Shown here: piece by piece, positions 11,652-24,300 of the stretch | Layout of the letters: every line of letters starts with the position of its first letter | How positions within the stretch are numbered: the stretch's first letter is position 1 | Origin: Cryptomeria japonica | Lineage: Eukaryota > Streptophyta > Pinopsida > Cupressales > Cupressaceae | NCBI RefSeq assembly: GCF_030272615.1 | Contig: NC_081408.1 | Coordinates: 305,445,950-305,509,949 of the forward strand | Direction of reading: 5' to 3' | DNA: 64,000 nucleotides | Made by a program: the position numbers and the translations under genes | The notes under the pieces: generated by a model | The model's database searches: none | Seen by the model: the letters and a program-made list of their open reading frames with translations, nothing else | What the model was told of the DNA's origin: nothing

Positions 11652-14600
11652 TGTAATGCCCCACCAGGAAACCCCAAAGGGATTACACTAAAACACAAGA
11701 ATAGAGTGCAAATATTTTTTTTCAAGTTAAAACAACATAATGAACATTGAGTAACATTAAATTCAGATTACACAATGGAAGAATTAACTAACACCTAAAG
11801 GGTTTCCCAACGTGATTACTTGATTCAACACTTAACTCAACTCGTGCTAATTAATCCAATTAAGTTGATTAACTAAATGACATGATTATACTAAAACAAT
11901 GGTTAAATTTATTCGATAGGTTAAAAATATAGATAACTTGATTAAGTTCATCCATTACAATTTAACCATACATTACATCCAATCTTACATTAAAACTTAT
12001 GCCATGCATCTAATTTCCATACATATTTTAATTGCATTAAAAAATAATGAATACTTTCAATTATGTTAATCTACATGCTTCATGATCCATATTATTGCAT
12101 TTAATAACTTCATGCATACCTTTAAAATTAATATCACCTAATCCACATTATACATTTTAACCATAATACCATCCATACATGCAAAATAAAAAGGAACCAG
12201 ATGAACACAAACACCACATAACACCAAATTGATATCGAAGTTCACCCCTAATGGGCTTCATCTTCGGATCTACTCAACTGCAAGACCCCTCTAATAAATA
12301 ATAGGGTGAAGAATACATAAGTTTCATATCCATTACATCCGGCCAATAAGGCGTACATAAACAAATAATACATATGACCACACTGGTAAAAAGATACATG
12401 AATGATCCCAGAAGAAAGAAAAGGATCCATCTGAAACATGATAAGAAGCAAATACAAAAGAACAAATGAAGCACCCGCGAAACTAAGTCCTCGCAACCCA
12501 TCATAAGCAATCCATGATCTAACATGAATATCAGGTACTCTCAAAGGCATAAACAACCAGATATGACTCCACAACAGTGCTCCTAGCAAAGACAACACAA
12601 ACTGCACACTAGTGAACATACGGGACGAGTGTCATCACATAGCTTGGTATAGTTACCCTAGTAGGTCTCCATAGGTTCAGGCCCCATCCACTAGGTTACC
12701 CTGGCAACCTTTCCCGAACCTCCAGCCCATCCAAGTCTCATGTGGACCCAGCACATCCTTTCGTGAAGACAAGGTTGTTGGTTTGCCATTTCAGGCCTTC
12801 TCACTGCATTTCGAGTCTGTATTAGCACTCATCCCATGCGTGAGGCACAACTATCTTATTGTTTTTATCTACTAAACTTCCAAATAAACTATTAGGTTAT
12901 CACTTATTTAGACACACTTTTGATAGGTTACCTTGCTACCACTTTGGGTGCTACCCCCACTCGAAAGCCAATCTCCCATATGACACAAGATCGTAATCAA
13001 ACAAACTCCTAAAACCAAAGTATACACAAGGACTAGTTTACAGAGTTCAATATGGTAGGAATACCCACTTAGCCAAACAAGTCCTCACATGAGGTGTACT
13101 AACTGACGATTCTCTGACTAGAGACATGACCAGCTACAGTCAACCACATAACAACATTCCACACTTTTCATCAAGGCCATGATCAAATGCAAAACAATCA
13201 CATGAAAACAATCAAAATTCGAGATCAAGATCTTGCCATTTTTTTTAATCAACTGTGAATACAAAAAATTAAACACGCAATGACATAAATTTGAAATGAC
13301 AATCTTTTTCTGTATCGTTTAAAATACAAATAGATCAAGTTTTCTAATTGATCTAAATCTCCAAATACAGTATTTAGACAAAATCACCATTAGATAATAA
13401 TTTCAATACCAAAATTGTAATCATATGATCGTGCCTCCATGTTTCATTAAGAGAAAATGTCATCAATTTTCTAACTATATCTATCCATCTTCAAATTTCC
13501 CAAATAACATATTATTTAATTTTAAAAATTTCCAACGAATATATTGTTTTAATTTCCAAGAATTAACAAATAATATCATATTCTTTTTCCAATTTTAAAA
13601 TACTATATTATTTCATTTCCTAAGATTTTCCAAATAATATATACATTGTTTCACTTCTCTACAATTTACTAAATAACATATATTTTAATTCCACTTTCTA
13701 GAATTTACCAAAAACATATGATATTTTACTTTTAACGAGCTATAATAAAAAAATGAAATGAAAACATAAAATTAATAACACGTTTTTAAACAGCGAACAC
13801 ATTTCATTAAAAAAAACCGCGATGAGGGAAAAAGGTAACAAGCGGCTAGAGCTACCTACCGGTAGTGCTACTACCTTACGGTAGCAGACAATACTATCAA
13901 CCGGTAGTGCTGCTACCAACCGGTAGCAGTGACTACCATCAGTAGTCCTGCTACCTTACGGTAGCAGCCACTACCACCGACAGTCTTGCTACCTTACGGT
14001 AGCAGCCACTACCGTCGACAGTGTTGCTACCTTACGATAGCAGCAGCTACCATCCCACGTGGTGGGAATACCCTGCCACGTGGGGTTCAATTTATATTTT
14101 TTTATTTTTAAAAAAAGAAAACCCCCAATTTACTGCACAGTCTCAGACTGAGATAAAAAAAAGAAAAAAAAATTCCAAAATAACAAGGATTTTCATATAT
14201 TAATCCCAGAAAGCTAAAATTGGGAAAATCTCTCCAACAAAATTTCACATTTGGGCAAATGGAATCAATTTACACACATTCATCCAACCAATTTTGCCAA
14301 ACACAAACTAATTCCACAATTTATGAACTAAAATAAGAGATTCAAATGGAAATTTCTTAACAAAACCTACTAAGAACAGCCACACCCATTTTCAGTATAA
14401 ACAATCAATTTGAACAAACAAGAATTTGATCTGAAGGTTGGGAATGAAAGCAAGGAGGATTCAAATTCAAAATTTAACTACAACTCTTCCTTATTCCACA
14501 AATTTATGAGATTTTCAAACAAGCACACCCAAATTTCTTCCAAATCAAATCAATCTCTTTTAAACAACAACAAAAAAAAAACCAAAGAGATAAACAAGAA

Positions 14601-15491
14601 TCCAACCTCTATCAGCAATCCTAGAAATGATTTGATGAAGAGCCCAACCTGCAAGCTCAAGAATTTCTTCTCCCACAAATGCCCAAAATTTCCATTCCAA
14701 AAACAACTCTCCAAAAAATCTTTTGAAAACCTAGGTGAAAAGGAAAATGTGTGACCAAAAATCCATTTTTTTTGTTGAAAATTATTTTTCAATTTCTAAT
14801 TAACCTTTTCTTTCAAAATGCATAAACTAAATTAATTCATCATTTAAAAATAACCATTTAACCAAACTTTCTACAAATATGAATTTAGCAATCTAATTAC
14901 TGATTAATCACACAAAGGGGTCCTATTTAATTTAGTCCATTTAATTTACGAATGCATAAAACACAATTAATCTAATTAAATACTTAGGATTTAATAATTG
15001 ATTTTTACCAACACACAACATGAAGCGCAAGAAAACCAAACAAATACATGACTCGCATACCCAACCAAAGGGGAAACTAATGGACGACTGACGATGCTCA
15101 CTTGAGCACGACGAGGGTAAAACGTAGGGTCTTACAACTACCTAATCCAATTCCTTTGGGCCAATAAGGTACACTCAAACCTACGAAGCCAAGTGGAGAC
15201 GAACCTCATACCTATGCGGTATTGTACCTGCAATCTCCTGCAACAATGAACCACACATGCATACATATATATTGAATGAAAGTGTTAGCCCGAGATTAAT
15301 AACATGAATTAGAAGAACAATTAATGTTATATAATAATTGATGAGAAATCAACATTTACAAGTACACACATTAAGCATAATACCTGACTATAACATTACA
15401 ACATGGTAAATCAACCATCCAAGAAAGCCACTTAAAAAGTCAACCAAGGTCATACCGGGTTTTAAAATCTGATTAGGGCAGGGGTACTACA
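11652..15491 (-). mobile_element. Solo LTR of the same Gypsy family, with 5-bp TSD
   Basis: The block starts TGTAATGCCC and ends GGGGTACTACA, the same ends as the LTR at 1044-4665, and has the same orientation. It is flanked by the direct repeat TTGCA at 11647-11651 and 15492-15496. No primer-binding site, gag or second LTR accompanies it, so it is what remains after recombination between the two LTRs of an inserted element. It is 3840 bases long against 3622 for the other copy, and the two are clearly diverged. Several ORFs inside it are chance frames. Confidence 0.93.
13850..14085. repeat. Palindromic CTACCGGTAG array in solo LTR
   Basis: Imperfect units such as CTACCTTACGGTAGCAG and CTACCAACCGGTAGCAG repeat over about 200 bases. 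The array ends in a near-palindromic 'cccacgtggtggga' containing a CACGTG core, then 'ccacgtggggtt'. The unit sequence has shifted relative to the copy at 2800-3040, yet the hairpin-forming layout is kept. Confidence 0.85.
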
Positions 15492-15496
15492 TTGCA

Positions 15497-18237
15497 ACTG
15501 TACCTCTCTTTTAAATTCATATTCTAAGATTTTTTCTGATATTAATTGGTGTTTTATTCAAAAATCTCAAGAGTAACATTGTGCAGATCAGGCTCCAGGC
15601 AAGATTGCAGGCTATTCAAAGGTTTTATCATATCTTCTTTCCAAAGAAAGTGTGAAAAAAGAAGAGAGCTTGCAAGTTCATAGGGATAAGCCAGTAGTGA
15701 ATTATCAAGATGAGCCAGCCCCATTCTTACTTTCAGTAAGGATTTTCGGCAAGCTTACTAATTTCTCCATGATTTTTTTCTTGTAGGTTAATAACCATCT
15801 CACGACTCTACAGTAAAACAATCAGCCTTAGATCATCATTTTTGAGTGAGATATGATAGTTGCAATTATTTTCATAAATCTTTGATTTTTGGAGCAAATG
15901 AATGAATTTCTATGGGATTTTTTTTACAGTAGGTTAAGGATCCTAAGAAACGCCTACAGTAAACAATTCGGATCTGTACCATCTATTTTTACCAAGATAT
16001 GATCATTTTATTTTTTTAATAAATTCTAAATTCTAGGTGCAAATCAGAGAATTTTTCTAAAATTAGATTAAATTTCTAGAAAGCTCTTAAAATTTCACAA
16101 GGGATATCTTCTTTACACTTTTGATTTTGATGTCAAATAATTAGCATAAAGTTAGATCTTTAAAAATTCATGTTTTTCCATAAATCTGCTCTCCAGGGTG
16201 CAAATTAATATCTTTTTCTAAAATTCTTACATTTTTGGAAAGTTATTAGAAATTCATCAGGGGTATCTTCCTTGTAATTTTATTTTGGGGTTAAAAAAAA
16301 ACTTCAGCTTGTGAGCCCACAATATACTCTAACATTTTAATGGGTTTTGCAGGTACAACTAGACTTAGTTAAGTTCACATTTCAATTTGGTGCTTAAAAG
16401 GAACATGAAACACACTCTTGAATGACTAGGCTTAAAATTGAACAAGACAAACTCATCTTGGATTTGGGTTTAAAATGGACATGAACATGCGGATCTCATA
16501 TTTTGATTTTGGGTTTAAAATGGACATGTGTCTATTTTATGCTTAGTATAGCTCACATATTGCAATCTTAAGGGAAAATAACTTTAGAGCGCTTTCTCTT
16601 TGTCTTGGGTGGACCTACCATTGCATGAAGTACCTTTCCACCCGCCTTTGGGGTCTTCGGAGATTGGGAAAAGTGGGAACAACACCTATCTTTTTATTTT
16701 CAGTAGTGAGGGGTATCTTTGACTGGAGATTCATCAACCCACAGAGGTACTTCGAATTGGGATGCATTGAGGGATATCGTCTCTCCTAGTGTACTCTCAA
16801 GCAGGTTTTTCGAGCTGCTATATAAATATATTGGTCAGGCAGCTAGAGTGTTGAGTGAGTTCGACGTATGTGGGAACGTTCCCTACAGCGATAAGCTTAA
16901 CTAAAGCCTTAAGTGGCTTGCTCTAAGAATCCATCACTGGATCGAGACCCCTTGAAACTTACAATAAGAACAAATTTAGTAGTCCAAATCCCACGTTTAT
17001 TGACTTCGGGTGTATAGATCATACCCCATAGATACCCTCCATGTACCTTGCATGATGAGACAGAAAATCCTCAGTGATAAGATCTTTGGATCTTCGGGGT
17101 AAGAGAGACTCATGCCCAAGAAGTGTGTGTCATGGAGTGGAGCCAGTGCTGCCAGCCTCTCTATCTGTCTGTCGTGTCTTGATATTTTGTTGTCGGGGCC
17201 CCATTGAACAGTTTCCACTATCCAGCCTAAGATTATCTTATGTGTTTTTGCATGTATCTTTGTGCTAGACCAGTATTGAGTCAGTATTTGGGCTATTTTA
17301 GGCTCTACCTTGCGTAGCTCTGAATTCTTAGAGTTTGTCAAAACATAGTTCATCTAGCTATACTTATCTTCAGGTGGTGTTCTCAGAATTGAAAAATAGA
17401 TTTTTCCCACAAACAGAGCTACTTGAAACAAAGTCTATCTTGAAACACCAGACAATCAAACAAAGTCCAAAATTTTACATACTTTTGACCATAGGTTTTC
17501 TGAGAGTCCTTAGGTTTTGCATCGTCCTCAACATAGTCCTCATTATAGTCCCCATTTACGTCCTTACTTTGCATAAGTCTATGCATAGTCCTCATTATCG
17601 TCCTCATTATAGTCCCCATTTACATCCTTACTTTGCATAAGTCTTTGCACGGTCCTCATTATTGTCCTCATTTATGTCCTTGCTTTGCATTAGTCCTTGC
17701 ATTATAGTCCTGGCATAGTCTTCATCTACGTCCTCATAGAGTTCCCATATATGTCGGCATAATCTTCACATAACTCCTTGCATAGTCATCATAATCTTCG
17801 CATATAGTCCTTGCACAGTCATCATAATCTTCGCATATAGTCCTTGCACAGTCATCATAATATTCACATAACTCCTTGCATAGTCATTATAATCTTTGCA
17901 TAGGTCCTTGCACAATTGTCATAATCCTAGTTTTAGTCCTTGCATAGTCTTCATCCTCATAAGACATAAGGTCAAATCATTATCTCCATTTTGCATTATC
18001 TTCAAAATTAGTTTGTTCCATAATCCAAGTCCAAAGTTGCATTATCATTCTTTAGGATTTCATCTTTTCATTCCTTAATCCAATTTGTAAGAGAACAACA
18101 AAAACATAGGTTACATTTGTCATCCTCAGTTGCATTTGTCCATTTTCAAAATTCTCAAAATCCAAAAAAATAGGTTTGCACTTTCATCCTTTAGTCGCAT
18201 TGCATTTCATCCTTAAACTTCAAAAATCCAAAAAATA
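15497..18237 (+). other. Noncoding leader between solo LTR and gag-like ORF
   Basis: No protein resemblance was found. The stretch probably continues the element that starts at 10330 and was split by the solo LTR. It includes a TATA-like 'tatataaatata' near 16820 and a 61-codon ORF at 16719-16904 that I cannot identify. The last 700 bases turn into the tandem repeats described separately. Confidence 0.4.
17520..17960. repeat. Tandem repeats rich in 'catagtcctcat / tagtccttgca'
   Basis: Two nested periodicities are visible. Around 17520-17650 a unit containing 'tcctcattatagtcccc' and 'atttacgtccttactttgc' is repeated twice with few changes. Around 17760-17900 a unit of about 47 bases containing 'catcataatcttcgcat' and 'atagtccttgcacagt' occurs three or more times. 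One strand is C/T-rich. Open frames across it come from the repeat and are not genes. Confidence 0.85.
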
Positions 18238-18984
18238 ATGGCATATAGTGCAATGGTTGAAACGAGCTCTCAAACTTCTAGTAGACAGCATTACCCTTAT
18301 CAAACTTCCAACTTTCGTGGGACAATGACATTGCAACCAAACAATCAATCATCTCAATCCAACATATACATGTCTCAAAATCTGCATCAAACTTATCAGG
18401 AACAAACAAGTGCCATACCTATTTCTCCACCACTTGAAGAGAAACTAGCTCGAGAAATAGAGATCTTGGAACAAAAGGTTAAAAAAATTGAAGAGAGTAG
18501 ATCCCAAATGTCTAAACTATTTCAAAAATTTGGATATCCCAATACAAACTCAGAGCCAATTGATGTGCGAGCTCTTATTATGCAATCAAACATACCAGCT
18601 ATTCTCACAAAAATAAACATGAGAAACCAATATCAACAACAAGCATATCCAACAATGCAAGTCGAACAACCAATACAACAAACAATACAACTCTCAACAC
18701 CACAAATTGTGCAAACAAGTCAACCACTACCAAGGTCACATACAATTACACAATCAATTTTGCCTTCAGTCACATCACATGTCTGTGAATATCCTCCCAT
18801 GTCTTCAAATTCACCGCCAAGGGTTTCCCAAATGAGTGCAAGTTTATTTACAAACATGTCACCCTTTGGACATCAATTGAACATGGTCAATGTGTCATCT
18901 ACCCATTGCCATAACCCTCCTTTGCCATTTTTGAATTGCTACTACTATTGTTATTACTATTATATCATTTTGTGGTTATGTTAG
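18238..18984 (+). pseudogene. Gag-like ORF, copy 1 (3' end replaced)
   Basis: An uninterrupted 248-codon ORF. Residues about 60-100 form a charged coiled-coil-like stretch (EEKLAREIEILEQKVKKIEE), followed by FQKFGYPNT and then a Gln/Pro/Ser-rich tail. Residues about 112-222 match the ORF at 39066-39521 nearly word for word (RALIMQSNIP, YPTMQVEQPIQQT, SPFGHQ). After VNVSS (near 18900) the two copies part: this one runs into unrelated sequence with Tyr codons, the other continues, so the true 3' part is lost here. Such Gln-rich, coiled-coil proteins often form the N-terminal part of Gag in large plant Gypsy elements, but no capsid or zinc-knuckle motif is present, so the assignment is inference. 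The first ATG is supported because the upstream DNA is repetitive and closed. Confidence 0.55.
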
Positions 18985-19886
18985 AAATGAATTATTGAAT
19001 ATGGTTGAAAAACTATTATAATAAAAAGATTAAATAATGGACACACACATACACTTGAAAATATAATGGAAATTATTTAATTTCTCAATTTCAAATAAGC
19101 ACGTCATAGGAGAAATTGGAAGCTTCTAGAGGGAATCTTCATTTTCCATTTTTCTTGCATGTAACTCCTCCATTGAGTGATCAATCAATTTTGCATGCAG
19201 ATAATTTAGGAAAAAGAATCGTTTTTTCAAATAAATCTCTTGATAGTGGAATTGAGGAATCTTTTTTATATAATGTATGCAAGTTTTCGAAAAGGGGAGT
19301 TGATTGTTTTGGAAGAAATTCTCAAGTTTCATGTTGGTAGTAGTAGGTTTTCTTTGATAGTCATATTTCATTTGTAGAATAGTTAAGTTGTTTTTGAAGA
19401 AGTTTTACTAAGATTCAAGAAAGGATCTAAGGAGAAAAGATAGAAGATTGGAGAGGATCTGACATCAAAGGCTCCATCAATATAGGTTCCTTGCTTTTAC
19501 TTTCTCTTATATGCATGGGTATAATAGTTTCATTTTGATTTTATTCATATAAATATGTGCTTCAAGAAATTCATCTTCTTATTTATCTAGAAAATTAATC
19601 AAGAGGGAATCTTAATTTTCTATTGGGAGGAAAAGAAAGAAATCTGATTTTTTTTACTTTTGTTTTATTTTAGAGAGAGAGAGAGATAAATCCCCATCCT
19701 TATATCTTTATTTTCGAATAGAATATCTCTCAAATGTGTTTTTTTTTCCATTATACATTGCATAAGTTTTTCCCACAGATCCTTTCATAATATTTCATGC
19801 AAAAGTCTTATGTACTTAATTATTTTTCTTTTTGTAAATGAATCTCTTAATTCCTATGAACAATTTTCCCCTCTGAGGAAAATTAA
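18985..19886. other. AT-rich spacer
   Basis: No gene is seen. A short GA run at 19673-19688 and two loosely similar 'gagggaatctt' sites (19131, 19603) are the only structure. The spacer ends at the target duplication of the LINE. Confidence 0.5.
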
Positions 19887-19902
19887 TTTTATTATCTACT
19901 AC
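19887..19902. repeat. LINE target-site duplication, left copy
   Basis: TTTTATTATCTACTAC lies directly outside the T run that is the LINE poly(A) tail. It matches 28066-28081 with one difference (A/G). Confidence 0.85.
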
Positions 19903-20298
19903 TTTTTTTTTGGTCAGTAATAATGATTTTTTATTAAGTATTATGAAATAAGAGTTACATTACAAATATTGGGCCTAATCAGCACCCAAAATAGCCCATA
20001 TTCTCATTTACTATCTATAGCTTACTAATTTTTACATAAGTGCTTCACAAAGCTATGCATATCCCCCATTCTACAAGCCACTAAAACCTTCCAGGGGATA
20101 AAGACTTCAAATCTAGACACTTCCCCCACCATTTTTAGGCAGTAAGAACATGGCCCTGTAACAAAAAACTTCCATAGGTTTACACAAACACCCTATGTAG
20201 GACCAAGTGTAGCAACTGGAAGGACTCAAAAACCATCATCAAAAATAATGTCAAGCAGACAAAAAAACATGTAGGACAAATCACCATCAGTACAGGAT

Positions 20299-20880
20299 TC
20301 AAACCCGAGTCAGGTGACGTCTTGCATTGCGTCTCCTCCTAGGAATGATGTTTAGGAGCCAAAGCCTCTGACTTCCCCTCGCAATTTGATACTCCCTTAT
20401 TGCCGCCACTAAATAATTCCATTCTGTCTGAATGTGTTTCAAATAGAGTCTTTGTTTTACCATTCTGGGCCATCGCACAAAGGGGATGAACCCAATCTCC
20501 TCCACCGCAATCTGACTCTCGAAAGATTCACCATAATCAAACACGTATCCCGGGTAGGATCATTCTAGGATAGAGTCAATTCCAGTAACCAAATATTGCT
20601 CGAATAGGGAGTTCATGACCCAACGAATGTCATCTTTTGTAACCCCTAATTCAAGACCCCATGCCATGAGCATCGCTGCGATGTCCACATTTAACTTCCA
20701 TCTATGAGTTGCTTACTGAAAAAACAAACCCAGCGTCCTCTGCACTGCATCCACCACCTCATCATATGGGTATTTGAGAAGGAGTTTAAGCATGCGGTTC
20801 TCTACCAACCCATATAGAGCCTTTTGTTATTTCTGCATCTTGAAGGTGAACGTAGCCTCCACCAATCTACACCTGCACAT
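20299..20880 (-). pseudogene. LINE 3' ORF of unknown function, copy 2
   Basis: From an ATG at 20880 a single reading phase runs about 193 codons to a stop at 20299, broken by three in-frame stops (near 20829, 20717 and 20564). The protein starts MCRCRLVEATFTFKM, has MLMAWGLELGV in the middle and GFIPFVRWPRMVKQRLYLK later, and ends in a very basic PRRRRNARRHLTRV. The homologous ORF at 4681-5242 shares its layout and key blocks. It lies about 430 bases beyond the RNase H stop but in the same phase as RNase H, so it may once have been an ORF2 extension. I know of no domain with this pattern. Tryptophans and a basic tail would suit nucleic-acid contact, but that is speculation. Confidence 0.7.
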
Positions 20881-21306
20881 AAACACAGAGACAAAGCCAA
20901 ACATAAAATTGATGAAAAACCTTGATCTTAACTTCCTTAAAAAGAAAAGCAACTCGTGTGAACTGTCATTCACATAAACACTAGGACGCACAATAATAAA
21001 TGTGCTTTGCCTTAACCATCAAATCACCACCTTCCCACATAGATAGAATGGAATCATTGAATTTACTTGCTTGGAAATAATCCACTAGCCTCGGCTCACT
21101 TCACCGTCGCCACTACTATCATTAAAGCATACAACTTACAAAGACAATGATATAACTTCATCTACCTCATTTCATAAAACAAATTAAGAAAGGAATATTC
21201 TATTGAAGAAGATTCTCACGTGTCCCCAATACCCCTTAACTATCGTCTACTTTCCAAATCTCATGAAGAAAATTTGGTCTCTCGACTTACAAACATAAAC
21301 ATTGGG
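20881..21306 (-). other. LINE inter-ORF stretch after RNase H
   Basis: In the phase shared by RNase H and the 3' ORF this gap has at least two stops, but its second half (about 21020-20881) is open and hydrophobic. It could be a linker of a longer ORF2 or a spacer before a third ORF. Confidence 0.4.
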
Positions 21307-24300
21307 TCATCAATTTTTAAAGTGATCATCCAGATTTAGATCACCATCAGATTCTTCAAATCCTAAATCCTCCACTTGGTTAAAAGATAAGGCCCATTTA
21401 GATAATTTGTCTGCCACCTTATTACCCTCCCTCCTAACATGGCTGACCACAACATTTTCAAAACAATTCAACTCCTCTAAGACCAAAGATAAAAAGCTAT
21501 GTAAATGCCAAGCCTTAATTTCTCCATTTTTTTTAGCTTGGATTATGATTAGTGAATCCCCTTCTAGATGTAATTTTCTAACACCCAGTCCTCTAGCACA
21601 CCAGATTGCAAACAAAGATGCATATGCTTCAGCTTCATTATTAGTTCCCTTCCTAATACGTTGGGCCCCAAATTTTTACCAAATTGCCACAATGATCCCT
21701 TAGCACCACACCCACACCAGACAAACCCATTCAGTATTGTGCAGCACCATCAAAAAAAAATTTGATCCATCCCCTCTGCAGTGGATTCCACTCTATGGGT
21801 GAATCCCTTTTATTACTCTGCTTACTATTATTCCAGACCTCATGTCTTATTTTGATATTTGGACATAATTTTTGAATCGTCTTATCCTCTAGAGTGAAAG
21901 GGACACTCATGGATGCCAACTAGGAAGTTGTTGTCCCTAGAGTTTGTTCGATTGCCTGATCAATTCTACTTAAAAGCCTCCTTACATCCTCAGGCTTATC
22001 TTGAAATATCCTTCGGTTTCTTTCCTTCCATATTTCCCATATCACTAGAGATGGGCAAATATTCTATATGCTTGAAAAAGTAGACCGCTTATTTTGCCTT
22101 GGCTAGCTTTCAAAAACATCTTTGAGAGAATTCTGTAAAGGGCCATGCCAATTTAGTTTTCCCTTTACACTTAGCCAATGTTTCTGAGCTACCTTGCATT
22201 GCAGTAAAAGGTGGTCAAGATCCTTTTCAGCTTCCCCACACATTACGCACTTTGTGGGCACTGCCACCCCCAAACGCTTCCTTCTTTCAACTGTGAGAAT
22301 TCTCCCTTCGATATCCAACCATGTAAAAGCTCCTGCTTTGGGTAGACAGTATTTGTGCCAAATTAAATCATTCACTTTCGAATGGTCTTCCACCATGCCT
22401 TCCAAAATCTAATAACCTAATTTTACTGAGTATTTACCATCCTTGGATCCACACCAAACCACTCTATCTTGTTCTTTCGTGATAAAAATTTGCCTCTGAA
22501 CTAAAATATGTTTTAAAGGCAATTGTTGATTCTCTGAAAGCCCCATGTTTGATAGATCTTTCCAGCACCAATCCTCCCCCAAAGGGCCTTGTTTAACCTC
22601 CAAATAATATCTGACCCAGTCACCCCAAATACTACATAGCTATTTTTTTATGTTTGAAAAGTCAAACATATATTTTATTACAGGATAAGTTACCCATGAG
22701 TCATCCTAGAATTTAGCTAAACTTCCATTTCCAATATGCCATGTTAGATGATCTATTAGGACTTTCCTACTACTCACTATGAAATTCCATATTGCAGATC
22801 CCTTGGGTGGATTTCTGATTATGAAAATTTTGTGGTTCTCCATTGAGTCCAAATATTTAGCCCTCGTGACCTTAACCCATAGTTGGTTCGGATTAGCATA
22901 AATGCTCCAGGTAAGTTTTTCTCCAAGAGCCTCATTCATAGTTTGCCAATCCTGAGGCCTACATCCCCCTTCAACTTCGATCTACAAACTTTTTCTCAAG
23001 CCAATAAAGGGATTTTTTCCTGCTCATTAGCTTCATTCTGGAAAAATTCCCTCAATTTTTGTTTAATCACATTTATGATTTTACTTGGAATTTTGAGGAA
23101 CATCATTGAAAATATGGGAATGGTTGAGACAACCATTTTAAGCATTAAAATTCTACCAGCCAGTGTCAGCCATTTACTTTTCCACCCCTCAAGTCTACCG
23201 AAACAGCTCTCCACCCAATTTTTCCATAAAGTTGATTTATTTTCTCCCCCAAAGAGAGAGATGCCAAGGAACTTGCTTGGAAGGTTTCCCAATTTCATGC
23301 CAAGTATCCCACTAATCTCCCTTTGTTTGAAAGGTTCTGTGTTAAAGAAGAAAATCTCCGATTTGATCCAGTTCACTCTTTGACCTAACACTTGTTCATA
23401 TTTATCAATGATTTGTTTTATGACTCTAGCCTCCCTTGTTGATGCCTCTTCGGCCAAGAATGTGTCATATGCAAATTGAAGATGAGTAAGTGGCTCCACC
23501 CCATCTACAATCAGAACCCCCTTCCAACGGCCTACTCTACACTCTTTAGAGATCAATCTCCCTAATACCTCCACCATTATTATAAAAAGAAAAGGGGATA
23601 AGGGATCCCCCTGTCTTAAACCTTTGTTTGAAGGAAAGAAACCCTGAGGGCTCCCATTAATGAGAACAGAGAAGGGTGGGGTATTGATATAGTTGTCTAG
23701 CCAAGCTATCTAAATTGGATTAAAACCAAATTTAGCTAGGACTTTTAAAAGAAAATCCCTATTTACCTCATCATAAGCTTTTTTTATGTCCACTTTTAAC
23801 ATCATTTTCTCCCTTTTTGAAAGCCGAATGGAATGGATTGCCTCATGTGCTAAGATGATTCCTTTTTAGATGGATCTTCCAAGTGAAAACCCGCTCTGCT
23901 TTGGGGAAATAACCTCCTCCAAAATTCATTTCAATCTATTTTCTATCACCTTAGAAATCACGTTGTAGACTGCATTACGTAGGGATATAGGCCTGAAGTC
24001 ATTGAAAGTAGAGATATTCTCCTTTTTCGGTATTAGGGTTATGAATGTGTTATTGAAATCCTTAAGGACAAAGCCACCTTTTCTTGATTCCTCCACAACC
24101 TCCCATAGATCATTAGCCAAAATGTCCCAAAATTTTTGAAAAAAGAGGGTAGGGAAAGCATCTGGTTCTGGAGCTTTGTCAAAGCCCATACCAAAAACCA
24201 CAGATTTCACCTCCTCCATTGACACAACACTCAATAACATCCTATTATACTGGTCCTTCACACATGTGGGGATGTTGTCCATGATGGACTGTAGATCCTG

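Noticed and set aside
12248-12619. 123-codon minus-strand ORF in the solo LTR
   Set aside because: Hydrophobic chance frame in LTR sequence, not kept in the other LTR.
14410-14792. Overlapping plus and minus ORFs of about 80-114 codons
   Set aside because: Lys/Asn-rich (plus) and Phe-rich (minus) composition of AT-rich LTR DNA.
17760-17900. Possible CRISPR-like array
   Set aside because: Repeats run directly into each other without unique spacers; ordinary tandem repeats in plant DNA.
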